Of a DNA stretch of 64,000 bases, positions 9,362 through 20,042 are shown one piece after another. A program made the translations under genes and the position numbers. The stretch comes from Nannobrachium achirus (Eukaryota; Chordata; Actinopteri; Myctophiformes; Myctophidae): NCBI GenBank assembly GCA_963921795.1, contig OY997660.1, positions 2,652,745 to 2,716,744 of the forward strand, written 5' to 3'. A model generated the notes under the pieces. It did no database searches and was not told where the DNA came from. It saw only the letters and a program-made list of their open reading frames with translations. Within the stretch, counting starts at the first letter, position 1. Every line of letters starts with the position of its first letter.

Positions 9362-12300
9362 ATGTCTGAATCAGCTGTAGATGATTTTTGCCGTCTCTGC
9401 AAAGAGAATTGTCGTAAAGCTGGTAAATTTTCACACACCAAGAAGATTTATGAACGCGAAGGACCAGACAAGCAAAGCATCTTTTTGCGTTTGGCTTCAT
9501 ATGGACTACAATTGCAGCCACAGGGCGACAAATCATGTCGTATTTGCAATAAGTGCAATACAAAGGTAAAAACAATGGTGGAGTCGTTATCAACACTCAA
9601 GAAATGGAAACTATCCGAAGAAACGGCTGCAACCTCACCCAAAACTACACCACCGGAGAAACGTGCGGAGAAGCGACCGAGAGAATCGCCTCATAAAACG
9701 CCACAGAAAGTGAAAAGACAACGACCCCTTCCCCCAACACCAAATCGCAAGACAACGCCGCTCAAAACCTCTGGGAGACTCCCCGCAAGACAAAGTGTGA
9801 CTGAGGTAAGAATTTCAGTATTTCACGACGATCTACTAACGCACTGGTTCTCAAAGTGGGGTACGGGGACCCCCAGCTAAATGATAGTTAGGAACCAAAT
9901 GTACCCTCAAGGGTATGTAACTCATAGAGGGTATAAATGGAACCAAATGGTTCCATTTGTACCCTCTAACTTAAATTAACATTGATTGGTTGAAAATCAC
10001 TGCTAGAGCAGTAAAACTCATCTCTAATGGGGGGTCCCTGGCATATATTTTAAATTGGGGGCCCGTGGGCTAATACGTGTGAATTTGGGGGTCCTTGACA
10101 TAAACACTTTGAGAACCATTGTAATAACGTTCTGTTAGTTGTTGTCACAGTCAATTAGGATAACTGAGACAAGGTTTTCACTTAAAACAAGCATTGATTA
10201 AGTATTACTTAGCCATTCCACATTATTTGTTCTGCAATGCAACTGCATACCACTTTATGATAAAAAGAAATATTGGAAAAAAGCCCTATTATCATAACTT
10301 GTTTGTTGATTGCAGAAGCTGTTGCCTATATCAGTGGTTCTCGACCTTTTCAGGCTTTGACCCCCAAAAGAATCATATTTGAACTGGGGACCCCCCGAAT
10401 AATCATATTTGAACTGGGGACCCCAAAAATAATCATATTTTAATTGAGGCAGGGACCCCCACCCTGACTAGCACTTAGAGCTGAGGCATTACATTTTGTA
10501 TACAAATATTGTGAAAATAGCCGATCTACATGCTCGCCTCGCGTTGAGTATTTTCACAATTTCTGCCTCTAATATTTGACAATTTGGTCAATGTTTTAAT
10601 TTGTCATTTCAGAGGTATTAAAAAGTCCTTAAATTGTCACTTTGGAAACGTGCATATACTCTCTACACACTTAAACTTTATGTTAAACATCTTGGGACCC
10701 TCCCAAATAATTTGGGGACCCCCCTGGGGGTTGCGAACCACTGGCCTATATAAACCTATTATTATTATTCAGTCAACAATACTGTAAATATTAATGCACT
10801 CTGTTTAATCTTTCAGGTACATATTGAATACCCTTCCGCTAAACCAGCCACACTGAAATGCCCAACATCTTCAGCAGGGATTACGGAGAACATCGCAAGG
10901 GGGAAATGGTCAACCGCTGCTAACCTCATCATGAAACATGATGAATTGTTGATCGAAATCAAAAACTCTATAAACACTCTCCTGGCCAAGGAATGTGAGA
11001 GCCTTTGCAAAAAGGAAAACGATTTCATGCTTTTTCGTTGTTCTCCAAACGACTTGAAATCCTTTTCATTTTCCAAGATGACGTCAGAACTCCAGAAACT
11101 GGCTCCATTCCTGTTTTCACTGCTGTCCACCATCTCCAATGGGTCTCCACTTCAAACCTGTGCTGCTGCATCAATACTCTTGAGAGGAAGAAACGTAAAA
11201 ATGCCATCTGCTTTTGCATACTATGTCAACGGAGTTCTACAGTACGGCGGTGCAAAAAAGTCTGTTTTTCAAAGACTCTGTAAGTTAGGGATCTCAACCA
11301 ACCATAACACAGCAGTCAGGAAGCAACGTTTACTGGCAGACACATGCTGTGAAGCACTTCAGAAGCTCAAAGCTGCAAACGAATTGCTCCTCAACCGCCA
11401 GCATGACTCAGATGGTGACGTTTCGAGGTGTATGGAAATGCTTGAGTTGTCTGGTAAGCGTCACAAGATATTTACAAGTTAACACAAGATTAAAATGAAA
11501 TTAGTTTATTTTTTATTTTTTGTGATATTTATTTTCAAAGCCTTGGATGTAATATTTGTAATGCCTCCTTAACTAACATTTTGTTTGTTGTTTATCAAAT
11601 AGGGGGAGCAACACAGGGCACTTCCACAGCAGAAGACATCACAGAGGGCATCCAGGGAACCAGCGTTTCACAAGAGGCCACTGATTTAATGGACTTCTCT
11701 GGTAAGTGGGACAATAGATTTACATTAATAACACACAAGATTAAAATGAAATGTCTTTAGTATTTTTGTACTCTTCATTTTCAGATCCTTAGATGTAATA
11801 TTTTAAATGATTCCTTTCCTAACATTTTGTTTGTTGTTTATCAAACAGAGGGACCACAACAGAGCACTTCCACCGCAGTATATGTCACAGAGGACTTGCA
11901 GGTCATAGTGGGAACCAGCCTTTTACAAGAGGCCACTGAATTGCTGGACTTCTCTTCATTGATGCCTGCATCAAAAGCTGCATCGCCATCAGCAAGCCAA
12001 GAGTCAACCATCCAGCCACCACCCAGCTACTCAATAATATTTGACAATCTGGACTTCCATGTGCCCACACACCACCAGTCACTAGATAAAACTGACAAGT
12101 CCATACACTGGACTCACCACATGGCAGTGGAAGACAGAATACCCACCCACCACCTCAGCAAGGAGAAACCCACAACGCCTATCACTACATCCTCCTCACA
12201 CATCATTAAGCAATGTCTTCCTGACCAAAAATCGCAATACAACATGCGACAGGAATTCATTGCCCTCGGAGCCAGAATCCTCGTCGAACACCTTGATGCC

Positions 12301-12582
12301 TTCAAAACTCTGTCTGGTGTTGTGATGCATCACATTCCCCATCAGTACTCGGAGGAAATGTCAAAGGCCTCCACCCATGTAAGTACTGTTTAGCTAAACG
12401 ATGTCGCTTCACTGTCGCTGTGCACGGCTATAGAAATAAGCCTGCCTTATTATCATGTCATAACCACTATGTTGTCCCCTCATAGCATCCCCTTGGTCTC
12501 ATCTTTAAAAATGAGAATGAGTCTACTGAGATGGCTGACATCCTTGAGCATATCCAGAGCAAGTAAGTACTTGAAAATGTGA

Positions 12583-12680
<98 letters not shown>

Positions 12681-15418
12681 ATAGAGCGGGAGAGAGAAAG
12701 GCTTGATGGTGTAATAAGGGTGTTGTGTTTTTGTAGCTATGTTCCACAGGACAAGGATGTCATGGAAACGCTCCTGGTTGGAGGTGACAGGCTGACTGAA
12801 GGTACCAGCCGCAACATACAGTCAAGCTTTGCAGATGCAGTATCAGCCAAAGCCAGACTTGAAGGACTGCACTTCAAGTTTGAAGACTGGCATGCTGTCA
12901 AAAACCTTTTTGACGTGAGTAAATTGAAAAACGTCAACTAATGTTTCAGAAAATTAATTATTTCTAACTATAAAAAAAATTATAGGGGCTTTAACAATGC
13001 GAACACGCACACTTGCCCATGTCCCCACATGAGACTAAGTAGTACAAATTTGTGTTCATGTAAATTGAACAATGTTTGATGTAACATCCAATTATTCTAA
13101 TAATGATTATGAAAATGATTACCTATGGCATAGATTGAAGCTTACACTGTTTCTGTTAGAGTCTATTCTAATACAAAATGTCATCCAGATATACCATAAA
13201 ATATTCTTCAAGGACGCATCTGCCAAAGACCAAGGTACCTTGCTGGCAAACATGAACAAGCTCAGGTTAGTAAACCAATCTCACTCAAAATGTAACCGTT
13301 CATATAATTAAAACGTTTTTCTTTAGTTTGTTTAAGTTTTTTTGAACATTACTTACTAAAATGTATTATAACTTCATGTTCTGTTTATTCTGCAGTGAAC
13401 ACTGGCCCCCATGAATTTGTGCCTGGTATCAACTTGTCTGTGTGCATGTGTGTGTTTTTGTGTGAGTCTGAGAGAGCAAGAGAGTGCTATGAGAGAGATG
13501 TTCTATGTACCAGTGAACGCCAGCTACATGAATTCAAGTTGGTATGAAAAGTTTCATCTGGTTAGTTTATTCATTTTTTCAAAATATTAACTGTCCAAAT
13601 GTCTGTGTCTGTGAGGGAGATAGAGGCTCAATATATATCATCTAAAGCTGTTAATATGTCTTAGGTGCAACCATGCGAAGAAGGGCCCACATGCTGCCTT
13701 TAACGCTTACAAAGAAATGGTCCAAAAAGATACCCTGGGACTTTTCCTCGCAGCGGCGATGACCCATTTCCAACTGAAGGATGTAACTGGTATAATACAT
13801 ATATTTATTACAGTTTATCGATTAATCTTTTCCTTAAATTTTTTTCGTTAACGTGGTAATTATTTCCATCAAGACGTGTTTTTTTCTTTTCTTGTACCAC
13901 TTCCGTTAACAGATAACCCAGAGGGATTCATTCCAGACAGCATCAGAGACACAGAGGATGCAGAGGAGAAACGATCCTGGCTTCATGACCGAGTCGCTCT
14001 AGTTGTGGACAACTATGTCAACATCACTGACACCACATCTGCTGTTGCAACAGGAGTTATGGCTGCACAACAAGCTCAGGTATTTAAACATATTTGCATG
14101 TTGTATTTAGTTTATATGCCATTGAGGATAAGGCTGCACCGTTTAAAGTAATTGGGTCAATATGTAAAGTATCATAAAAAAAAACATGTGAACCATAATA
14201 CTAAGATATTATGGTTAACATATTTAAGCATCCTTCTTTATTTTTACATGACACAATACAGGCTTTGCTTAGTGTCTGTGTGTGTATATAGTGTGTGTAT
14301 ATACACACATATAATGTTCATATATCTTTCTTTGAGATTTACATTAGACTGAAGTCAACAGATCACGGCCATCAGGTCACTAGCCTAGTAAACTAGAATG
14401 CTCCTACTTTCTGTTCGAATCAGAAGGCAGGATGAGTCTGGTTTATGAGTCTACCCGCTCACGACCCGTGGGTCGCAACCTAGTGCTTGGGAAACAGAGC
14501 TGTACAGCACTTTGATCAGCTTCTGTTGATTTGATTTCATTAAGGGAAAAATGTATTTTGACTGTACCACGTTTGTTGCACCTGCATTCCAATTTCTCTC
14601 TTTTAAACCACTCCCTGTTGTCTCCACAGACAAAGCTTAGGTGCCGCAAGGAAGGCTGCACCAAGGCCTTCAAGTCCAGCAAGACTCGACAGGCACATTA
14701 GCGCAAATACCACAACCCAGAGCAAATACCACAACAACCAGATGCACCGACCTCCCTACCCACCTCCACCAGGGACCACCAGAAAGAACACTCAGAGGCA
14801 AGATTAAGCTTTGGCTTTTTTTTGCTGAACTTACGGGATGCGGTGAAGGAAGGAGATGGTGAGAGGCTACTGAGGCTTTACAAAGTGGCTCTTATGATCT
14901 ACAAGGCATACGGGCACACTCAGTATGCCTTCAGCAGCTTCTTGCTATCGGTCCAAGTGAATTTCACCCTTCCACCCAAGTTGGCCCACAGCCTCACATG
15001 GAACCGCTTTTGGAACAGTCGGGGTGGAAAAGGAAACAACATCAGCCTGGACTTACATCTTGAACATCTCAACGGTTTCCTTAAGTCTTTTTTGAAGGGC
15101 CTTGGGTCAAACCTGAACGAGCGATCTGCAGACAGAATCAGTAGATCCATCAGTGTCCTCAAGCAGTTGTTAGATACCACAGACAAGGAGCTGGGAGTGG
15201 CCAAGCAAAGTGGACGGCATCGCACACCTGACCAAACAAAGGACATCCAAGCTCTAGCAGCAGTGGCTATGGAAGGGGATCTCTTTGCCAGTCATCCCGG
15301 CCGAGAATTTAAGGCCTTTCCTGGTTTTGACAGGAACCTCTTGTCGGGAATAAACTATGAGAAGTTCCGGTGGTGGATGAGGGAGAAACTGGAGGATTGG
15401 AGCGTAGTTCCAATGTGA
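9362..15418 (+). CDS. Transposase-like gene of the 11-kb element (10 exons, one in-frame stop)
   Basis: Exons joined by GT-AG sites and continuous phase: 9362-9805, 10817-11453, 11603-11701, 11849-12378, 12486-12562, 12737-12914, 13189-13265, 13665-13789, 13913-14079 and 14630-15418, giving 1,041 codons. The start is the ATG at 9362 downstream of the CCAAT/CRE promoter. Residues 10-65 carry a C4 pattern (C10xxC13, C59xxC62, also C65) like a ZAD-type treble-clef finger. Residues about 95-140 are basic and proline-rich, probably nuclear targeting and DNA contact. GGDRLT at 611-616 offers a first catalytic Asp (D613). VVDNYVN lies at 753-759. DLHLEHLN around 919-926 offers the final acid (E923). 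A C2H2 finger uses C783, C788, H801 and H806. Codon 802 (14699-14701) is TAG, so this copy encodes a truncated protein unless the stop is spliced out. DDE residue assignment is inferred from motif spacing. Confidence 0.75.
9842..10121. mobile_element. hAT-type MITE in transposase intron 1 (280 bp)
   Basis: The ends CACTGGTTCTCAAAGTG and CACTTTGAGAACCATTG are inverted repeats (16 of 17). Flanks TACTAACG (9834-9841) and TAATAACG (10122-10129) are an 8-bp duplication with one mismatch, typical of hAT insertions. Inside, 9927-9966 is an inverted repeat with arms of about 18 bp. The right half has the same three GGGGGTCC-type blocks and terminus as the satellite monomer. It has no coding capacity and would depend on a hAT transposase elsewhere. 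Confidence 0.85.
10332..10743. mobile_element. hAT-type MITE in transposase intron 1 (412 bp, perfect 8-bp duplication)
   Basis: It begins CAGTGGTTCTCGACC and ends TTGCGAACCACTG, and is flanked by GCCTATAT at 10324-10331 and 10744-10751. GACCCCC blocks lie near both ends. At 10508-10560 there is a hairpin (ATTGTGAAAATA / TATTTTCACAAT) enclosing GCCGATCTACATGCTCGC, close to the satellite hairpin core. The order terminus, GACCCCC blocks, spacer, hairpin is the same as the reverse strand of the satellite from its MITE end to hairpin A. Non-coding. Confidence 0.9.
11454..11848 (+). repeat. Tandem duplication of an exon plus its intron in the transposase gene
   Basis: Exon 3 (11603-11701) and the start of exon 4 (11849 on) encode similar peptides, sharing spaced motifs such as GTSTAEDIT/STSTAVYVT and QEATDLMDFS/QEATELLDFS. 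Introns 2 and 3 are also similar (ACAAGATTAAAATGAAAT near their starts, CATTTTGTTTGTTGTTTATC before each acceptor). The repeat unit is about 246 bp. Exon and intron were therefore copied together, keeping phase 1 on both sides, so the insertion lengthens the protein without a frameshift. Confidence 0.85.
12587..12677. repeat. (TG)n microsatellite, about 91 bp
   Basis: An almost pure TG run lies in intron 5 of the transposase gene (12563-12736), followed by GAGCGGGAGAGAGAAAG. Open frames across it (poly-VC or poly-TH) are artefacts of the repeat. Confidence 0.98.
13266..13664 (+). other. Transposase intron 7, low-complexity, no feature
   Basis: This 399-bp intron (GTTAGT...TTAG) holds short TG-rich and GA-rich patches around 13435-13500. 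I see no gene, RNA or mobile element in it. The adjacent intron 6 (12915-13188) is AT-rich and likewise empty. Confidence 0.6.
14381..14453. mobile_element. 73-bp miniature element with the host transposon's own termini
   Basis: It starts TAGCCTAGTAAAC, identical to the right terminus of the 11-kb element, and ends GGTTTATGAGTCTA, an imperfect inverse of the left terminus. It folds around TTCGAA (14414-14419) like both real ends. Flanks TCAGGTCAC (14372-14380) and CCCGCTCAC (14454-14462) match at 6 of 9, possibly a decayed 9-bp duplication. It lies in intron 9 (14080-14629). The rest of that intron shows nothing else identifiable. It could instead be a remnant terminus from a rearrangement. 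Confidence 0.6.
14699..14701 (+). other. In-frame TAG inside the C2H2 finger of the transposase
   Basis: The stop follows H801 directly, in the four-residue gap before H806. The frame is open for 238 codons beyond it to the true end at 15416-15418, and those codons hold the conserved W-N-G-NI-D-EH-N block. A single lesion in otherwise open coding sequence suggests recent inactivation. A later acceptor such as the CAG near 14790 could in principle bypass it, at the cost of the finger. Confidence 0.8.
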
Positions 15419-15492
15419 AAATGCCTGACTTTTTTGTGTCTCATTTCCATATGCATTTGCTTTTATTCCAGTAAAAAGAAATCTCAAAAGAA

Positions 15493-15513
15493 AGCAGATG
15501 TACAAGCTCGCAG
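15493..15513 (+). repeat. Half copy of the satellite hairpin module in the transposase 3' UTR
   Basis: AGCAGATGTACAAGCTCGCAG differs by one base from the left arm of satellite hairpin B. It is followed by TTCGGCAC, which recalls hairpin A's GCGGCAC. No right arm is visible. It lies between the stop codon (15418) and the poly(A) signal (15578). Confidence 0.65.
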
Positions 15514-15577
15514 TTCGGCACAGTTATTTTGTTTGTATATATTAGTAAATGTTGCTTTTTCTATCTGTGTAAATTAA

Positions 15578-15583
15578 AATAAA
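15578..15583 (+). terminator. Poly(A) signal of the transposase gene
   Basis: AATAAA lies 160 bp after the stop codon in AT-rich sequence. It is the first such signal downstream of the gene. Confidence 0.6.
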
Positions 15584-16901
15584 AATGCTTGCAATGACAA
15601 CATTTTGCATTTCTTTAAAAGCATATAGCAAATAACAGTCTCACGGTACACAAAGTGGAGTATGTGTACTTTCTTTGGAACATAAATTGTGGATGGCTAT
15701 TTAGTTTCAGGCAGTCGTCAGTCCTTCAAAGAACAGAAAGACAGCATAAGTTGAAACATCAAATATGACACATTTTATGTTGACCACAGAGCTGAAGGTA
15801 AAATATGTGGTTAGTCATACATGATGGGCAACAAAAGTTTTTTTATTTTTATGTCCAACATATTTGTATTGAAGTTCATAAAGTTAACATGAGTATAACT
15901 AAATGCATTTGAAATTAAATCAAAAAGCAAAAATAGCAGATCTCCAAGCTCAAAACGTGTTGCAACGCGCAGCATTTTCTAGCTTGTAGATCGGCTATTT
16001 TTGCTTCTTTTTTTTTTAGATACTATCGAATGTCTATCAATATGCATCGTGGCCCTCTGGCGTGAAGGTGGAAACATGGTGGCCCTCTCCATCATCAAAG
16101 TTGCCCACCCATGATCTAGGTGGATTGATAGTATCTGCTGATTGTCGAGAGATCACAAAGAATATCTATGGTGGCTACTCGAACATTTAACATGTAAAGT
16201 AAAGTAGTCTCTCAATATCAATATTGACTGGTTTAGTATGTAATCATCATAAAAGCATACCACAGTTCAGCAGCACTATTAATAAAACTGTACAGATGAA
16301 GGAAGCACTCCATTAATGGTTTACCAGGCAATGGCAACTCCATATTCAAATACTGCTGTAGGTTGTCAACGATCTAAATATATAACTATCTGAAGATGTA
16401 CCAGTCAAAAGGTTGGCACCAAAACATAGCGAAATGAATCAAGCTACACCTGGATTCAGTTTGTTGGGAATCTAGACTAGGAAAGTGGCTTTCAATCTTT
16501 TTTATATAATGCTCCATTTATTCTGCTTCTGAAGGACCAGCATTTGATGAGATTTAGGCTCTGGGACCCACATTTTTAATATTTTATCATCAGATAAGAA
16601 TTTGGACACAATTTCATGCTATATTGTATTAATGTGATGGCTTGAAGAGATGACAAGCAAACAAACCAAAAGTATTCCAATTCTCAAAAGTGGTAGCTTT
16701 AATGTAAATTAGATTGCATTATACACTCTAGGGTTATGGATCTGTAAGGGTCCATTTGGTTACAAACTTAAATAGATTTAGTGACCACCTAGAATCCCCT
16801 CAGGGACCATTGGTTAAGAAACTTTAGTCCAGCACTATTAATGTAGTTATTGGCTGTAAAATTGACAGTAAAAAGAAAATTGAGTATACAACAAGGACAT
16901 C
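15584..16901. other. Intergenic region between the convergent transposon genes
   Basis: No gene is seen. It contains the hairpin at 15925-16006. From about 16490 to 16830 there may be an old, diverged repeat: GTGGCTTTCAATCTTTT at the left, GGGACCCACA inside, and CAGGGACCATTGGTTAAGAAAC at the right recall the local hAT-type MITEs, but the termini are too worn to assign. The remainder is AT-rich with nothing recognisable. Confidence 0.45.
15925..16006. repeat. Stand-alone copy of the hairpin module (82 bp)
   Basis: The outer arms AAGCAAAAATAGC (15925-15937) and GCTATTTTTGCTT (15994-16006) are perfect. Inside them GATCTCCAAGCT faces AGCTTGTAGATC, and the loop is unrelated to the satellite (AAAACGTGTTGCAACGCGC...). 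The core is the same as satellite hairpins A and B, but it stands alone between the two transposon genes without MITE ends beside it. Confidence 0.8.
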
Positions 16902-16907
16902 TTTATT
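16902..16907 (-). terminator. Poly(A) signal of the helicase gene
   Basis: TTTATT on the plus strand is AATAAA on the minus strand, 53 bp past the helicase stop codon. It faces the transposase poly(A) signal across about 1.3 kb. Confidence 0.7.
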
Positions 16908-16959
16908 CAGTTGCATTTCAGAAAAATACAAGATTACAAAATAACTGTTCAGGCCAACT

Positions 16960-19927
16960 TCAAATGTCATCATCTGAGCTGGAACTTGAATCAACATCAG
17001 ATACACAGTCTGCATTGTCATCTGCCTTGTCAAAATAACCACGGTAATATATGTCTGGCTCACAAAAGCTATCCTCCGGGGGAGAGACAGGCGGCATATT
17101 TTCAATGTCACCAAAAACGTCACTCATCACTTGTAATATGTGCCTTGCATGTTGGGGGTTGAACACAGGAAGGTGGTTATCAATGTAATCTAAGGTGAAA
17201 ATGTTTGCACAATTTCCCAAAACAGCATCAATCAACTGTGTGCTAAAACCTGTACAAGCAGCCTGGCTAGTGAAGAGGTATGGATGGGCTGAAACCAGAT
17301 CATTTTTGTACTTCTCCAACAGGTCCCTGATTATTTTTTTGTGATTGCGTGTTACCACCCTTGTCTTTTCAGGTACAATAATCTTTTTCGTTTGTTCATA
17401 GCTGGGCACAGGCTCCACACAAAGACCAGATGCAGCACACACACTAGCCTCAGCTAAACATGAACAAGACTTGTGACAAAATGTACAGCAGATATGCCCT
17501 GGCTCAAGACTTTGGGTATTCTGTTCAAATTTACCATACAGGGCTTTTCTGAGGCAGCTCTCTTTGCCCGTCTTAATAAGATCTTTTACTGACTGATCCA
17601 CAGGATATGGCTGCTTTGTTTTGTAAAGAACTGCGTGAGCCTGCATTCCATTTCTCCCGGCTCTGCCAACCTGCTGGACTATATCTTCTGGGTCTTCTGG
17701 TGCACCAAACATTACAACATGGGAGACATTGGGAAAGTTTAGGCCCATTCCAAGTGAAGTTGTAGCCACGACAACTCTGCAATTCCCCTGTCCATTCAGT
17801 GACCTAATCACATTGTCCCTGTTTTCTTCTTTAGTTTTAGAATGGAACATGCCAACCAGTTTATTGTCTATTTTGTGCTCTGGGTCCTTGTCTAACCAGA
17901 GATCCTCACCGAGTTTTGCTTTCAGGTAGCTAAACACCTCACCTACTGCCTTAAAAGAACGGCAGTAGATAATGATTGGTGCCATCGATGCTGCCTTGGC
18001 TCGAACATCATCCACTATCCAATCCAGGCATTGTAGTTGTCGTCGTGGTGTTGTGGCCAGCCCTAGTCGGATGTTGCTACGATTGGGGCTCACAATCACC
18101 TGTTTGGCATCGCCCATGTGTAGTATTTGGGTGACTCTGTCTCTGGAACGCATGTCTGCTGATGCTGTTAGAGCCAACACTGGTGTTCCTGAAAAAACAC
18201 AGAAGAATACAATTATAATACATAACATGTTTATTTTAATGATCATAATTTGTCGTAAATCAAATAATGCTATTTATTGCCGATTGGTGCAATGGCAGAT
18301 TACAATACATTAATTATTGGTTTAAGGTAATAACAACCAGATGATTTTTGTGAGATCACATGGCCACCTGGTTGACCATGCTACCAGATGAGATCAGAAC
18401 ACATCCAAAATAAAGGACACACATCACCTCGCACATGTACTTACATCATCTACTTTTTCATTATTTACCTCACTACTAGCCTCGTAGTAGGGGAGGGGAG
18501 AGGTATAATTAAGACAAAATAAATGCTTTTTTTTTTTTTTTCCAAAAGTGACTGCAAAAGATTGCTGCTATTGGTTTTAATAATCTTCATAGCCTGTCTA
18601 TATTAACATAAGAGCACATTTTACATAACCGTTTACACAATGCCAAATGTATATTTGTTCCCCATTCATCATTTAATATTATTAGTATTATAATTTCACA
18701 CTGACTTGCTCTGGCAATGTAAACGTGTGCTTTCTCATGCCAATAGAATTTAAATGTGTCCAAATTCATTGGGGAGAGGCTACATCACTACAGTTACAGG
18801 GCCAATTTTACTCACCTTGTTTTACAATGGATCGAAGTTCTCCAAGCTTTGCAAAGCTCTCTCTGAAGGGGCGCTTTCCTTTTGCACCATGTCCCCTGAT
18901 GATAATAATAAGGCAGACGGTATCAGAAGCAGTATAGTAATTAGCAGTGGTGCAATAGTGATTCAGTGTTTGGGGGTCTCTTATCTAGACGCCCATTGAT
19001 ATACCTATAGGCTCGTTTCTTTGATAAAACATCCAGATGTAACACTAAAGCGTTGGCGAGACCCCCGCTTTAGATATGGGGCGACCCAAGACTATTAAAA
19101 CACTGGTAATTAGCGACGTGTTCATATTGAAGCCTAACGTTCCATTGTTGTTCACTGAAAACATTGGAGGAGGAGACTGCAACAGTGCACGGCTAAACAA
19201 TATCATGATGCACAGAAGAAGTCGCCAGCACACAAGGAAAACCCTTTCAAATTATTTATTTATGACCAGGTCAAAACGCGTAGTTGTTGGGTCCAGACTG
19301 GTAAATAAATCATGTGAAAAGGATTTCCGTGTGTGCTGGCGACGTCTTCTGTGCTTCACAGATAACATTGGGCCTAGCACAAATAAACTTTAGACATTAA
19401 GGGAGATGTACAAATACAATTTGCGTATATATTTACCATCTGTAAGTCACATGCACTTCATCCACCACTATCCCCTTGAGGTTCTGACGATATACGGGAT
19501 TTGCCAACATGTTTCGCCACTTCTCATTCAGCAACCAAGTCTCCGGACTCCCGAAAACAAGCTGGCACCGTCCCTGTTGTATCTCCGTGTCGCTGTGAAC
19601 ATCAACACCAATCCGCATGGCAGTGATTCCTAGTTTTGTTGCCTCTTTTATCTGGTCGTTTATGAGCTCGACAAGTGGCGAAATAACAATGAAAATAGGA
19701 TCGATGCTGGGGAAGAGCTTCTTTGTCACCAACGGTGCAAGTTGGTAGATCAAACTTTTGCCAAATCCTGTTGGAAGAACAGCGAGAACGTCTTTTCCGT
19801 CGATAAACTCAACAAGTGCAGACTCTTGCTCCTGTTTTATAGCTGTAATGGAGTCTATTTCTGCAATAACTTCACTTATTGCTGTTGTTATACTAACGCT
19901 AAGGCTATCGTTGTTTAGCTCCGCCAT
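16960..19927 (-). CDS. RecQ-type superfamily II DNA helicase of the 11-kb element (3 exons, 599 aa)
   Basis: Exons on the minus strand are 19927-19437, 18895-18816 and 18188-16960, all GT-AG with consistent phase and 600 codons including the stop. The start is the ATG at 19927 (A at -3, G at +4). Helicase motifs in order: QEQ-type region near 32, motif I TGFGKS (53-58), Ia SPLVELINDQ (83-92), II DEVH (156-159), III LTASA (about 196-200), IV IIYCRSF (about 263-269), V VVATTSLGMGLN (about 330-341) and VI QQVGRAGRNG (362-371). C402, C424/C425, C428 and C432 match the RecQ zinc-binding site. No winged-helix or HRDC domain follows. The C-terminus is serine/aspartate-rich. It would unwind DNA 3'-5' using ATP, presumably during transposition or repair of the donor site. 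All key residues are present, so the frame looks intact. Confidence 0.88.
18189..18815 (-). other. Helicase intron 2, no feature
   Basis: The intron is bounded by GTGAGT at its 5' side (18815) and TTTTTTCAG at its 3' side (18189). It is AT-rich with a T-run near 18526-18541. I see no gene or identifiable repeat. Confidence 0.6.
18896..19436 (-). other. Helicase intron 1 with two inverted-repeat structures
   Basis: The intron starts GTAAAT (19436) and ends ATCATCAG (18896). It contains the foldback at 19184-19382, listed separately, and a smaller inverted pair, GGGGGTCTC (18972-18980) with GAGACCCCC (19058-19066), which may be another small palindromic element. Confidence 0.6.
19184..19382. 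repeat. Foldback (long inverted repeat) in helicase intron 1
   Basis: The arm 19184-19261 matches the reverse complement of about 19303-19382. The best part is CACAGAAGAAGTCGCCAGCACACA against CACAGAAGACGTCGCCAGCACACA. The outer parts are more diverged, and the loop is about 40 bp (TATGACCAGGTCAAAACGCG...). No clear target duplication is seen. It is probably a small foldback or MITE-type insertion. Confidence 0.7.
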
Positions 19928-19968
19928 GTTTGTTTTGCTCTCTGAGGCTCCGTCCAGACGCTCTGTAG

Positions 19969-19998
19969 TGACGTTGACCAAGCTCGAATGCTGATTGG
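19969..19998 (-). promoter_or_regulatory. Promoter region of the helicase gene (CCAAT and half-CRE)
   Basis: On the minus strand CGCCAATCAGC (CCAAT at 19998-19994) is followed by AACGTCA (19975-19969), about 40-70 bp upstream of the helicase ATG at 19927. CCAATCAGC followed by a CRE-like site mirrors 9210-9239. The CRE is imperfect here (AACGTCA rather than TGACGTCA). GC-rich GGCGG motifs lie further out at 20020-20033. Confidence 0.55.
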
Positions 19999-20042
19999 CG
20001 AGGAAGAGCGCTTGCTTCCGCCCGACTCCGCCTGAATGGCTT

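Noticed and set aside
12523..12941. Open frames rich in alternating Val-Cys or Thr-His
   Set aside because: They are translations of the (TG)n microsatellite. Only 12737-12914 is coding, as an exon of the transposase.
13381..13560. Possible extra transposase exon after the acceptor-like TGCAG near 13395
   Set aside because: In the required phase it meets stops and breaks the frame, whereas 13665-13789 joins exon 7 in phase and continues a plausible protein.
16960..19927. Host RecQ/BLM/WRN gene fragment trapped by the satellite
   Set aside because: The gene lies fully inside the transposon boundaries, starts just inside one inverted end with a matching promoter, and has a compact three-exon complete frame without host-type accessory domains.
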